From JBFHRB01 sp041591915 (lineage in GTDB: Bacteria > Actinomycetota > Nitriliruptoria > Nitriliruptorales > Nitriliruptoraceae): a stretch of 10,059 bases of DNA. Both the position numbers and the translations under genes were made by a program. The notes below the pieces were generated by a model. It saw only the letters and a list, made by a program, of their open reading frames with translations. It had not been told where the DNA came from and did no database searches. The stretch is from the NCBI GenBank assembly GCA_041591915.1, contig JBFHRB010000119.1:1-10059 (forward strand), in the 5' to 3' direction. Below are positions 1 to 6,147 of this stretch, one piece after another. The stretch's first letter is position 1. Each line of letters starts with the position of its first letter.

Positions 1-1
1 C

Positions 2-1234
2 GAGGGCTCGATCAACGACGTCCGGCAGTGGAACGTCGTCGAGCGCACGGTCACGGAGGCCCTCCCCCGCATCGACGAGATCGGCGGCCCGCGGGCACAC
101 AACAACTACCCGTGGGGCTGGACCGTCGCCGGCAACACCCCTTTCCGACGCTGGAAGCGCGAGACGCACGAGGGCGGCGTCGCCGACCCGCTCATCGTGC
201 ACTGGCCCAACGGCATCGGCGCGCCTGGCGGCGTCCGCCGCCAGTACGTCCACGCCATCGACCTCGCCCCGACCATCCTCGACGTGCTCGGGGTCGAGCC
301 GCCCGACGAGATCGACGGCGTGTCCCAGCAGCCGCTCGAGGGCACGTCGTTCCGGTCGACGTTCGACGACCCGGACGCCCCGGAGGTCCACACCCGCCAG
401 TACTACGAGATGTTCGGCTCACGGGCGATGTACGAGGACGGCTGGAAGGCCGTGCAGTACCGGCTCTTCATGCAGGACCCGGCCGGCTGGGAGACCGACG
501 CGTGGGAGCTCTTCGACCTGCGGGCCGACCCCTCCGAGACCAACGACCTGGCGGCACAGGAGCCGGAGCGGCTGGCGGCCATGATCGAGCGGTGGTGGGA
601 GGAGGCCGAGCGGTACCAGGTGCTCCCGCTCGACGATCGTCCACTCAGCGAGATGGTCCTCGAACGCCCGAGTGGGCTGCCGCCCCGCTCGCGCTACGTC
701 TACCGGCCCGGTGCCGCCCCGGTCCCCGAGGCCGTCGCCGTGAACGTCCGCAACCGCTCGCACCGGATCACGGCGTTCGTCGAGTGGCCGGAGGGCGGGG
801 CCGAGGGCGTGCTGGCCGCCCAGGGGTCGGTGCTCGGCGGCTGGACGCTGTTCGTGCGGGACGGCGCCCTGACCTACGTGCACAACCTCTCGGGCCATCG
901 CGAGCACCGCGTCAGCGCCCCGGTCGACCTCTCGCCGGGGCAGCACACGCTCGCCGTCCGGTTCGACAAGGCCGAGGAGCTGCGGGGCGTCCTGACGCTG
1001 TCGGTCGACGGCGCCGACATCGCCTCCACCGATGTGGACTACTTCACGCCGATCCGGTTCTCACTCGTCGGGCACGGCCTGACCTGCGGCGAGGACGCGA
1101 TCCTCGAGGTGGTCGACGACTACCGCGCGCCGTTCGCGTGGACCGGCGGCCTCGACCGGGTCGAGGTCGACGTGGACGGCGAGCCCTTCGTCGACCCCGA
1201 GGGCGAGGCCAACGCCGCCGTCGCCGCGCAGTGA
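2..1234 (+). CDS. Arylsulfatase (type I sulfatase), C-terminal part; 5' end outside window
   Basis: The frame is open from base 2 and shows the last 410 residues of a sulfatase that hydrolyses sulfate esters. The segment at about residues 55-75 (ETHEGGVADPLIVHWPNGI) is the typical late-sulfatase block. It is followed by a Tyr/His/Asp-rich stretch (QYVHAIDLAPTILDVLGVE) and by DGWKAVQYR and WELFDLRADPSETNDLA, all characteristic of the large arylsulfatases (about 750-790 residues) common in actinobacteria. The N-terminal Cys/Ser that is converted to formylglycine lies outside the window, so activity cannot be judged. After about residue 215 comes a beta-rich C-terminal region without sulfatase motifs (for example VEWPEGGAEGVLAAQGSVLGG), probably the accessory beta-sandwich of this subfamily. 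A hairpin follows the stop closely, so the gene probably ends its transcription unit. The family call is secure; the substrate is unknown. Confidence 0.9.
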   Translation, partial: EGSINDVRQWNVVERTVTEALPRIDEIGGPRAHNNYPWGWTVAGNTPFRRWKRETHEGGVADPLIVHWPNGIGAPGGVRRQYVHAIDLAPTILDVLGVEPPDEIDGVSQQPLEGTSFRSTFDDPDAPEVHTRQYYEMFGSRAMYEDGWKAVQYRLFMQDPAGWETDAWELFDLRADPSETNDLAAQEPERLAAMIERWWEEAERYQVLPLDDRPLSEMVLERPSGLPPRSRYVYRPGAAPVPEAVAVNVRNRSHRITAFVEWPEGGAEGVLAAQGSVLGGWTLFVRDGALTYVHNLSGHREHRVSAPVDLSPGQHTLAVRFDKAEELRGVLTLSVDGADIASTDVDYFTPIRFSLVGHGLTCGEDAILEVVDDYRAPFAWTGGLDRVEVDVDGEPFVDPEGEANAAVAAQ

Positions 1235-1241
1235 GGTGACC

Positions 1242-1267
1242 AACGGTCCCGGACCGACCGGGCCGTT
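1242..1267 (+). terminator. Hairpin terminator candidate after the arylsulfatase
   Basis: The arms AACGG-T-CCCGG and CCGGG-CCGTT form a 10-bp stem with one bulged T and a 5-base loop (ACCGA). It begins 7 bases after the sulfatase stop. There is no T tract, which is common for actinobacterial terminators but lowers certainty. Confidence 0.5.
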
Positions 1268-1296
1268 CGGCTTCGAGGATCCGGCGTGGCGGGGCC

Positions 1297-1302
1297 TATC
1301 GT
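1297..1302 (+). promoter_or_regulatory. Possible -10 element for the 65-residue gene
   Basis: TATCGT fits the TAnnnT pattern of actinobacterial -10 elements and lies 55 bases before the GTG at 1358. Its place between the upstream hairpin and the gene is sensible. No good -35 is visible; TTCGAG at 1272-1277 is a weak match at a 19-base spacing. Confidence 0.3.
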
Positions 1303-1357
1303 GCCGCGCGTGTGGGGGTCTGCCCGCGCACGACGTGACCCGGAGAGGGAGGTCCCG

Positions 1358-1555
1358 GTGGAGTTCGTGGTCCGTGAGAACAGCGGCGCGATGATCGGCG
1401 AGTACATCTTCAGCGTGCTCGAGAAGGAGACGCGCTTCCCGGTCGGCATGGCCAAGACCGAGGAGGAGGCGAACGAGATCAAGGCGCGCGTCGAGGCCGA
1501 GGGTCCGACGCCGGAGCAGCTGGCCAAGATCGAGGAGATCAGGGCCAGCCGGTGA
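1358..1555 (+). CDS. Small acidic protein of unknown function (65 aa)
   Basis: I do not recognise this protein. The frame stays open further upstream (to 1286), but the GTG at 1358 is chosen because AGGGAGG at 1346-1352 sits 5 bases before it, a strong ribosome binding site. The protein starts with a probable beta strand and turn (VEFVVRENSGAMIGEYIFSV). Two charged helices follow at about residues 33-48 (TEEEANEIKARVEAEG) and 51-63 (PEQLAKIEEIRA). It has no Cys, signal peptide or membrane segment, so a soluble cytoplasmic protein is likely. It lies alone between the sulfatase terminator and the convergent regulator, whose stop codon is only 3 bases away. Codon use matches its neighbours, which supports a real gene. 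Function unknown. Confidence 0.7.
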   Translation: MEFVVRENSGAMIGEYIFSVLEKETRFPVGMAKTEEEANEIKARVEAEGPTPEQLAKIEEIRASR

Positions 1556-1568
1556 GCCTCACGCCGGC
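1548..1568. terminator. Hairpin across the convergent stops of the 65-aa gene and the regulator
   Basis: The arms GCCGG-TGAG and CTCA-(cg)-CCGGC enclose both stop codons, TGA at 1553-1555 and its mirror TCA at 1559-1561. A 2-base bulge interrupts the right arm. Part of the symmetry comes from the two stop codons themselves. It is a candidate bidirectional terminator without T tracts. Confidence 0.35.
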
Positions 1569-2722
1569 GGGCGCGGCCCGACGACGGTGAGCTCCGGCTC
1601 GTCGTCGTCGGGGAGGGCGCTGTCGAGCCCGACGGATCGCAGGATCGAAGGGCCGAGCGACGTGAGCGCCGACGGGACGGCCGAGTACAGGACGTAGTAC
1701 CCGTCGCGCTCGCTGGCGAGCAGCCCGGCCTGGCGGAGCTGCTTGAGGTGGCGGCTCACCGCGGGCTCGCTCAGCGCCAGCATCTCTGCCAGCTCCCGCG
1801 TCGAGCGCGGCTGCTCGGCCACGAGCTGGGTGATGCGCAGGCGGGTGCCATCGGCCAGGGCCTTGAGTTGCTCGACGACGGTGTCGCCGTCGTCCACGGG
1901 CCTGGCCGGCCGACGGAGCTCGGTGATCGGGTAGATGATCGACGTCGGCCAGGGGTCGTCCGCCTCGACCGCTACGCAGGGCCAGCAGTACACGCTCGGG
2001 ACGATGGACAGGCCGCCCTTCGCGGCGACGTCGACCTCGCGCTCGTAGGACTTCGGCAGTGAGAGGTCGCGGCCGTCGGGGCTGATCCGCAGCTCGGGTA
2101 CGAGCCGCTTGAGCAGCCGGATCGGCCCGTGCTGGACGAGCTCCCGGCCGGCCCACTCGATCTCGGCGATCAGCCGGGGTTCGACGTTGCCCCACTCCTC
2201 GGCGAAGGCGGCATCCCAGTACCAGGCGAGCATCCTCGCGAGTCGGCGACGGATGGTGGCGGGGTCCTCGAAGGCGGCCTCGAGGATCTCGACGGCGTCC
2301 GGCTGCTGGTCACGTGCCGTGTCGAGGATCGTCCGCTGGAACTCGTCCGTGTGCACGACCGAGGTGTCGGGCGTCGGCGAGCAGGCCTGCGCGCCGAGGG
2401 ACAGGCAGAACTCGTACAGGGCGATGTCGTCGTCGAACGCAGCGATGCGGTCGAGCTCGTCGTCGATCGACGGGAAGTCGCCGTGGAGGCCGATCTCGAA
2501 GACGCCGGGCAGTGGCCCCTCGTACGCGAACCGCAGCCGGCGCATCTCGTCCCGCAGGCCGTCCGGCAGGTCCTTCGTGCGTCGCGCCCACGACAGCAGC
2601 AGCGGGTAGCGCTTCGGCTCGAGCGCCACGCGCATCGAGTAGATCGCCTCGAGTGCGGGCGAGTAGGTGAACCCGACGAGGTTCAGCGCCCCGGTTTCGG
2701 GGAAGCGGAAATGGACGGCCAT
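1559..2722 (-). CDS. ArsR-family winged-helix regulator with N-terminal DUF5937-like domain
   Basis: A DNA-binding transcription regulator of 387 residues, much longer than a bare ArsR protein (about 100). The C-terminal winged helix spans about residues 283-348. It starts with VVEQLKALADGTRLRITQLV, has the recognition helix region TRELAEMLALSEPAVSRHLK (308-327), and ends in the wing (GLLASERDGYYVLYS). The first ~250 residues resemble the DUF5937 region that many actinobacterial ArsR proteins carry, probably for ligand sensing or dimerisation. The classical ELCVCDL metal site is absent. A CWPC pair (Cys246, Cys249) lies just before the winged helix. The ATG at 2722 is preferred; a TTG at 2746 would add eight residues but falls inside the probable promoter. 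No Shine-Dalgarno precedes the ATG, so a leaderless or very short-leader mRNA is likely. The divergent 78-residue gene shares the control region. Confidence 0.85.
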   Translation of the reverse strand: MAVHFRFPETGALNLVGFTYSPALEAIYSMRVALEPKRYPLLLSWARRTKDLPDGLRDEMRRLRFAYEGPLPGVFEIGLHGDFPSIDDELDRIAAFDDDIALYEFCLSLGAQACSPTPDTSVVHTDEFQRTILDTARDQQPDAVEILEAAFEDPATIRRRLARMLAWYWDAAFAEEWGNVEPRLIAEIEWAGRELVQHGPIRLLKRLVPELRISPDGRDLSLPKSYEREVDVAAKGGLSIVPSVYCWPCVAVEADDPWPTSIIYPITELRRPARPVDDGDTVVEQLKALADGTRLRITQLVAEQPRSTRELAEMLALSEPAVSRHLKQLRQAGLLASERDGYYVLYSAVPSALTSLGPSILRSVGLDSALPDDDEPELTVVGPRPPA

Positions 2723-2728
2723 CGCAGT

Positions 2729-2780
2729 GATTCGGAGTTTACACAATCTGTTGTCAAAGGGACATACGTAGCGGTATCAC
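2729..2780. promoter_or_regulatory. AT-rich divergent promoter and candidate operator region
   Basis: This is one of the few AT-rich patches in the window. On the plus strand TTGTCA (2751-2756) and TATCAC (2775-2780), 18 bases apart, could drive the 78-residue gene. On the minus strand TTGACA (2757-2752) overlaps the same bases. TAAACT (2741-2736) is a TAnnnT-type -10 placed so that transcripts would start just before the regulator's ATG. Two short dyads lie here: ACAA-N4-TTGT (2743-2754) and ATAC-N6-GTAT (2764-2777). They are reasonable candidates for autoregulatory binding by the adjacent ArsR-type protein. The promoter is moderately supported; the operator role is inferred. Confidence 0.5.
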
Positions 2781-2868
2781 CGTGTTGGCAACGATGTCGG
2801 TAGCGATGACGGAGGTCTCGGGACCCGGCAGCCGCGAGAGTGGCCCCACACCACGAGGGGAGAACGAG

Positions 2869-3105
2869 ATGCACCCGATCCACAGCGCACAGATCAGCCA
2901 GTTCCGCCAGGCAGACCTGCGAGCCGCCGCCGACCAGCACCGCCTGGTGATGGCCGTCAAGGCGGGTCGTGCCGGACGCAGCCCGATCGCCGCCTTCCGC
3001 TTCCGCATCGGGAGCGCACTGGTGGACATCGGCGAGCGGGTGCAGGGGTGCGTCGAGGACCGCCTGAGAGAGGCAGCGGACGCGCCCCGCGCCGCCAGCG
3101 CCTGA
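2869..3105 (+). CDS. Small basic helical protein of unknown function (78 aa)
   Basis: The ATG at 2869 is preceded by GAGGGGAGAA (2855-2864), a clear ribosome binding site 4 bases upstream, so it is preferred over in-frame starts further up (from 2782). The product begins MHPIHSAQISQFRQADLRAA and is predicted to be mostly helical, with an amphipathic helix at about residues 8-31 and another at 46-58. It is rich in Arg and Ala, has a single Cys (Cys61), and has no signal peptide or clear membrane segment. Its style resembles the many short actinobacterial hypothetical proteins with a His/Arg-rich helix near the N-terminus, but I cannot assign a family. It is transcribed divergently from the ArsR/DUF5937 regulator and is therefore a plausible target. 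Function unknown. Confidence 0.7.
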   Translation: MHPIHSAQISQFRQADLRAAADQHRLVMAVKAGRAGRSPIAAFRFRIGSALVDIGERVQGCVEDRLREAADAPRAASA

Positions 3106-3115
3106 TGATCAGGCG
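3099..3115. terminator. Hairpin at the convergent stops of the 78-aa gene and the methyltransferase
   Basis: CGCCTGAT and ATCAGGCG are perfect 8-base arms around a single G. As RNA this folds to a 6-bp stem with a 5-base loop. It contains TGA (3103-3105) and the mirrored TCA (3109-3111). Candidate bidirectional terminator; no T tract. Confidence 0.4.
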
Positions 3116-3945
3116 GGCCTGGTGAACCGCAGCGAGTAGCTGACGGGGATCAGGTCCCGCCGGTCGTCGGGCAGGGCGTAGTGCCCGCGGACCTCGTCGA
3201 TGCACACGAACTGCTCGAACGGCTTCCAGTCCACGAAGCGGTGCTCCTCGAACGCCCGCAACTCCAACCCGGCGTCGAGCAGTGCGGTGACGATCTCACC
3301 GAGGCCGTGGTTCCACTCGACGGTCCGGTTGTGCTCGAACTCGGCATCGGCGACGGCGTACGTGCCGGGCTCGTCGAACTCCATCGCCTCGGCGGTCTCG
3401 AAGTACGGGTAGTCGAACCGCAGGTCGGTCGGGTGGTCGTAGTCCAGCGCCCACAGGACCGGATGGCCCTCCCGCATGTAGAAGGTCCCTCCGGGCGCGA
3501 GGAAGTGCGCGACGACCTCCGCCCAGGGCCGGACCTCCGGCAGCCAGTTCAGTGCGCCGATGCCCGTGTAGACCACGTCGAACCGCTCCGCGCCGATCAC
3601 GTCGGGCGCGTCGTAGAGGTCACCCCGGAACCAACGCGCGTTGATGCCGGCCCGCTCGGCGAGTCGCGCCGCAGCGTCGAGCGCCGGCTGGCTGAAGTCG
3701 TAGCCCACCACCTCCGCCGCCCCGAGCTTGCCCCACGACACGGTGTCGGTCCCTATGTGGCACTGCAGGTGCAGCAGTCGCTTGCCGGCCACGTCCACGC
3801 CCAGACGTTCGCGGTCGAACTCGACGACGTAGCTGATGCGGTCGGGGTCGGTCGCGATCTCGTCGACGCCATAGCTCGCCGCCGTCTCGTGCACCGGGAC
3901 GCGCTCGTCCCACGTGCGCAGGTTGATCGCTCGACGTTCGTCCAC
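3109..3945 (-). CDS. Class I SAM-dependent methyltransferase
   Basis: A 278-residue methyltransferase using S-adenosylmethionine. Motif I is LLHLQCHIGTDTVSW (57-71), a variant of the usual glycine loop that is typical of a common actinobacterial methyltransferase subfamily. The acidic end of strand beta-2 is GYDFS (Asp83), the next motif is GDLYDAP (108-114), and motif IV is FDVVYTGIGALNWLPE (122-137), followed by LAPGGTFYMREGHPV (149-163). No targeting signal is present. The acceptor substrate cannot be read from the sequence. The GTG at 3945 is chosen because GAGGGGCGGA lies just upstream; a GTG at 3960 would add five residues (283 aa). The gene is divergent from yceH and converges on the 78-residue gene with 3 bases between stops. 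It has no obvious functional partner nearby. Confidence 0.88.
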   Translation of the reverse strand: MDERRAINLRTWDERVPVHETAASYGVDEIATDPDRISYVVEFDRERLGVDVAGKRLLHLQCHIGTDTVSWGKLGAAEVVGYDFSQPALDAAARLAERAGINARWFRGDLYDAPDVIGAERFDVVYTGIGALNWLPEVRPWAEVVAHFLAPGGTFYMREGHPVLWALDYDHPTDLRFDYPYFETAEAMEFDEPGTYAVADAEFEHNRTVEWNHGLGEIVTALLDAGLELRAFEEHRFVDWKPFEQFVCIDEVRGHYALPDDRRDLIPVSYSLRFTRPA

Positions 3946-3977
3946 GCTTCCGCCCCTCACGAGGTGCCATGCGCTCG

Positions 3978-3983
3978 TACGCT
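3978..3983 (+). promoter_or_regulatory. Possible -10 element for the yceH-like gene
   Basis: TACGCT fits the TAnnnT -10 pattern and lies 38 bases before the ATG at 4022, in the short divergent gap. No convincing -35 is visible. Confidence 0.3.
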
Positions 3984-4021
3984 CGGCCGCGCGACGGTAG
4001 GCGACCCACCGGGAGGCCGAG

Positions 4022-4747
4022 ATGAAGCTGACGTTCGAGGCACAACGAGTGCTGGGTTGCCTGATCGAGAAGCAGCTGACGACGCCACAGGGCTACCCGC
4101 TGTCGATGAACGCGCTCCAGACCGCGTGCAACCAGAAGACCAACCGCGACCCCGTCGTCGGGTTCACGCCGGTCGACGTGCAGGACGGACTCGACGACCT
4201 CCGCGACCACGAGTGCACGAAGACCTTCTACGCGCGAGGGAGCCGCACACCGAAGTACGGGCACCTGCTCGACGACCTGTACGGCCTCACGACGGACCAG
4301 GTGGCCGTGCTCGGCGTGCTGCTCCTGCGTGGCCCGCAGACCGTCGGCGAGCTCCGCCTGCGAACCGAGCGGATGCACGCCTTCGAGGAGCTCGAGCACG
4401 TCGAGCGGACGCTGCGATCGCTGGCCGAGCACCGCCTCGAGCCCCTGGCCGTCGAGCTGCCACGCGAGCCGGGCAAGAAGGAGAACCGTTGGGCGCACCT
4501 GCTCGGCACGGGCGACCCCCTCGTGACCGACGCGCCTCAGGTGCCGATCACGACCGCCACGGCCGCGGCGAGCGTGCCGACCTCACCCCCGGCGACGCCT
4601 GCGCCGCCGTCCGCGCCGGCCCTCGAGGCACGCATCGCCGCACTCGAGGCCGACGTCGCCGAGCTGCGAGCACAGATCGCCGAGCTGCGTTCCACGACGT
4701 CGGCGCCAGGGCCGAGTGTGGTGACGCCGCTGCCTCCACCGGGCTGA
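4022..4747 (+). CDS. yceH: YceH/DUF480 family protein (UPF0502) with C-terminal coiled coil
   Basis: The first ~165 residues match the YceH family of paired winged-helix proteins, whose biochemical role is unknown. The N-terminal signature is visible: LTFEAQRVLGCLIEKQLTTP (3-22), GYPLSMNALQTACNQKTNRD (24-43), then YARGSRTPKYGHLL (70-83). The second winged helix begins at LTTDQVAVLGVLLLRGPQTVGEL (89-111), and NRWAHLLG (155-162) closes the conserved core. An Ala/Pro/Thr-rich linker (about 170-199) follows. A short coiled coil at 200-223 has the heptads LEARIAALEADVAELRAQIA, and the end is Pro-rich. Tails of this kind probably mediate self-association. GGGAGG (4011-4016), 5 bases before the ATG, fixes the start. 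A regulatory or DNA-binding role is inferred from the fold only. Confidence 0.9.
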   Translation: MKLTFEAQRVLGCLIEKQLTTPQGYPLSMNALQTACNQKTNRDPVVGFTPVDVQDGLDDLRDHECTKTFYARGSRTPKYGHLLDDLYGLTTDQVAVLGVLLLRGPQTVGELRLRTERMHAFEELEHVERTLRSLAEHRLEPLAVELPREPGKKENRWAHLLGTGDPLVTDAPQVPITTATAAASVPTSPPATPAPPSAPALEARIAALEADVAELRAQIAELRSTTSAPGPSVVTPLPPPG

Positions 4748-4808
4748 CGGGCAGGGGTCCACTCCGTCCGCGTCGAAGCCTCCAGGCACACCTCCCTGCG
4801 AGATCGAC

Positions 4809-5900
4809 GTGCCCCGCTCCCCCATCCCCGCGCTGCTGGCCGCAGGCTTCACCGCCGCCGTCGTGGCCGTGCCCAGCGTCGCGAGCGCGCAGGCCGCGAG
4901 CGCGTGTGACGGCTGGACGAAGACGACACTCGCCACCGGCCTCGGCGTCCTCGAGAACCTCGAGCCCGACCGACGCGGTGGACTGCTCCTCAGCTCGTCG
5001 TCGGCGTCGGCAGTGCTGCGCCTGACGCCCGATGGTTCGAGCGAGACGTTCCTCGCCGACGTGGATCGGCCGGGCGGTATGCGTGTCCGCGGCAGCGACC
5101 TGTTCGTCAACACCGGCGACGGTGCCACCTCGGCCGCGCTCGACATCGCCGACGGGACCGTGCTGCGCGTCGACCTCGACACCCTCGACCGGGCCACCTA
5201 CACCGACGGCCTGGTGATGCCCAACGGGCTCGTCTTCGACGCCGCGGGCAACGCCTACGTCAGCCGGTCGTCGGGCAACGGCGCGAACATCACCATGATC
5301 CCCGTGGCGGACCCGGCCAACCCCGTGACGCCATGGGCGGACGTGAGCGACACGAACGGCCTCGTCATCAGCGCCGACGGCACGACGATGTTCGCGGCCA
5401 CGACCTTCAACCAGCCGGCCGACGTCCTCGCGATCGCGCTCGACGACCCGTCGGACATCACGGTCGTCGCGAGCCTCGCGGGCGTCGGGAGTCCCGCGCC
5501 GAAAGGGCTCGACGACCTCGAGATCGACGCCGACGACGTCCTCTACATCACGGCCAACGGCTCCGGCGAGGTCCTCCGCCTCGACCCCGTCACCGGCGAC
5601 GCGTGTGTCGTCGCCGACGGCATCGGCAACCCCAGTGCGATCAAGTTCGGCGACGGCGTCGGCTTCCCGGCCGACCGCCTGTACGTGAGCGCCTTCGACG
5701 GCTCCGTCACCGAGCTCACGCCCCCAGCCACGGCACCCGGTCCCGTCCCCTCGCCCGCGCCGAGCCCTGCCCCCTCCCCCACACCGACGGATGCCGGCAA
5801 CGACGACGCCAGCCTGCCGGCCACCGGGGGCGGCCTCGTCCCGACCGGGCTCGCGATGCTCGCGACGGCAGCGTTCGCCCGTGGACGCCGGTCCCGCTAG
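4809..5900 (+). CDS. Secreted SMP-30/gluconolactonase-like beta-propeller with LPATG wall-anchor signal
   Basis: A 363-residue exported protein. A signal peptide is visible (hydrophobic stretch about residues 8-25, probable cleavage near VASA-QA, 27-28). The body has repeated propeller-type blades, including PDGSSETFLADVDRPGGM (74-91), PNGLVFDAAGNAYVSRS (138-154), DTNGLVISADGTTMFAAT (181-198) and LDDLEIDADDVLYITANG (234-251). These resemble SMP-30/gluconolactonase or NHL-type propellers, so a lactonase-like or binding role outside the cell is possible. The only two cysteines, Cys33 and Cys266, could form a disulfide. A Pro/Ser/Ala linker (about 305-328) leads to LPATG (336-340), a short hydrophobic segment and the basic tail RGRRSR: a complete sortase sorting signal. 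The start GTG at 4809 places the signal peptide well, though the ribosome site is weak. It follows yceH by 61 bases and may be cotranscribed with it. Enzymatic activity is unproven. Confidence 0.82.
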   Translation: MPRSPIPALLAAGFTAAVVAVPSVASAQAASACDGWTKTTLATGLGVLENLEPDRRGGLLLSSSSASAVLRLTPDGSSETFLADVDRPGGMRVRGSDLFVNTGDGATSAALDIADGTVLRVDLDTLDRATYTDGLVMPNGLVFDAAGNAYVSRSSGNGANITMIPVADPANPVTPWADVSDTNGLVISADGTTMFAATTFNQPADVLAIALDDPSDITVVASLAGVGSPAPKGLDDLEIDADDVLYITANGSGEVLRLDPVTGDACVVADGIGNPSAIKFGDGVGFPADRLYVSAFDGSVTELTPPATAPGPVPSPAPSPAPSPTPTDAGNDDASLPATGGGLVPTGLAMLATAAFARGRRSR

Positions 5901-5901
5901 G

Positions 5902-5907
5902 TACCCT
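5902..5907 (+). promoter_or_regulatory. -10 element for a leaderless FmdB-like mRNA
   Basis: TACCCT (TAnnnT) is followed by 7 bases and then the ATG at 5915. This would put the transcription start on or next to the A of the start codon. No Shine-Dalgarno is present, so leaderless translation fits. No clear -35 is visible. Confidence 0.45.
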
Positions 5908-5914
5908 TCCCGCC

Positions 5915-6142
5915 ATGCCGATGTACGAGTACCGCTGCCGCGCGTGCGCCGCCGAGTTCACCGAGCTGCGCGCCATGGACGCCGCCGACGACGTCGCCGT
6001 CTGCCCCCAGGGCCACGACGACACGGTCCGCCTGCTGTCGCTGGTGGCCCGCCGATCGTCGGGAGGCACGTCGACCGCCGAGCTCCCGATGGCCGGAGGC
6101 GGCGGGGGTGGCTGCTGCGGTGGGGGCTGCTGCGCCCACTGA
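5915..6142 (+). CDS. FmdB-family zinc ribbon protein
   Basis: A 75-residue protein starting MPMYEYRCRACAAEFTELRA, the signature of the FmdB putative regulatory family (MYEYxCxxCG...F). The first zinc knuckle is Cys8 and Cys11. The second, normally CPxC, reads CPQGH: Cys30 is kept, the next position is Gly33, and His34 may supply the fourth ligand (a C3H site). The tail is Gly-rich and ends in two Cys pairs and a His (GGCCGGGCCAH), a common ending in actinobacterial members and possibly a further metal site. Cytoplasmic; function not established. The ATG at 5915 lies 7 bases after a TACCCT element, and an alternative ATG at 5921 would remove two residues. It lies 14 bases after the beta-propeller gene and converges on the aminotransferase-like gene with a 4-base gap. 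Confidence 0.87.
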   Translation: MPMYEYRCRACAAEFTELRAMDAADDVAVCPQGHDDTVRLLSLVARRSSGGTSTAELPMAGGGGGGCCGGGCCAH

Positions 6143-6147
6143 GGCGC
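6132..6147. terminator. Hairpin between convergent FmdB-like and aminotransferase-like genes
   Basis: GCGCC (6132-6136) and GGCGC (6143-6147) form a perfect 5-bp GC stem with a 6-base loop that contains the FmdB stop codon. It is short and lacks a T tract, so it is only a weak bidirectional terminator candidate. Confidence 0.3.

Noticed and set aside
28..1239. A long Arg-rich plus-strand frame across the arylsulfatase
   Set aside because: Very high Arg/Gly/Pro content and no motifs; the +1-shifted frame encodes clear sulfatase blocks. It is a GC-rich shadow.
2723..2746. TTG start at 2746 for the ArsR/DUF5937 regulator
   Set aside because: The eight added residues would come from the AT-rich promoter patch, and no ribosome site precedes the TTG; the ATG at 2722 is more plausible.
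3181..5025. A 614-codon plus-strand open frame
   Set aside because: It runs antisense to the methyltransferase and then out of frame through yceH and the propeller gene, both of which have recognisable motifs and ribosome sites.
5730..5797. Repetitive Pro/Ser-coding stretch as a possible DNA repeat element
   Set aside because: It is the Pro/Ser/Ala linker before the LPATG signal; the repetition is explained by protein composition.
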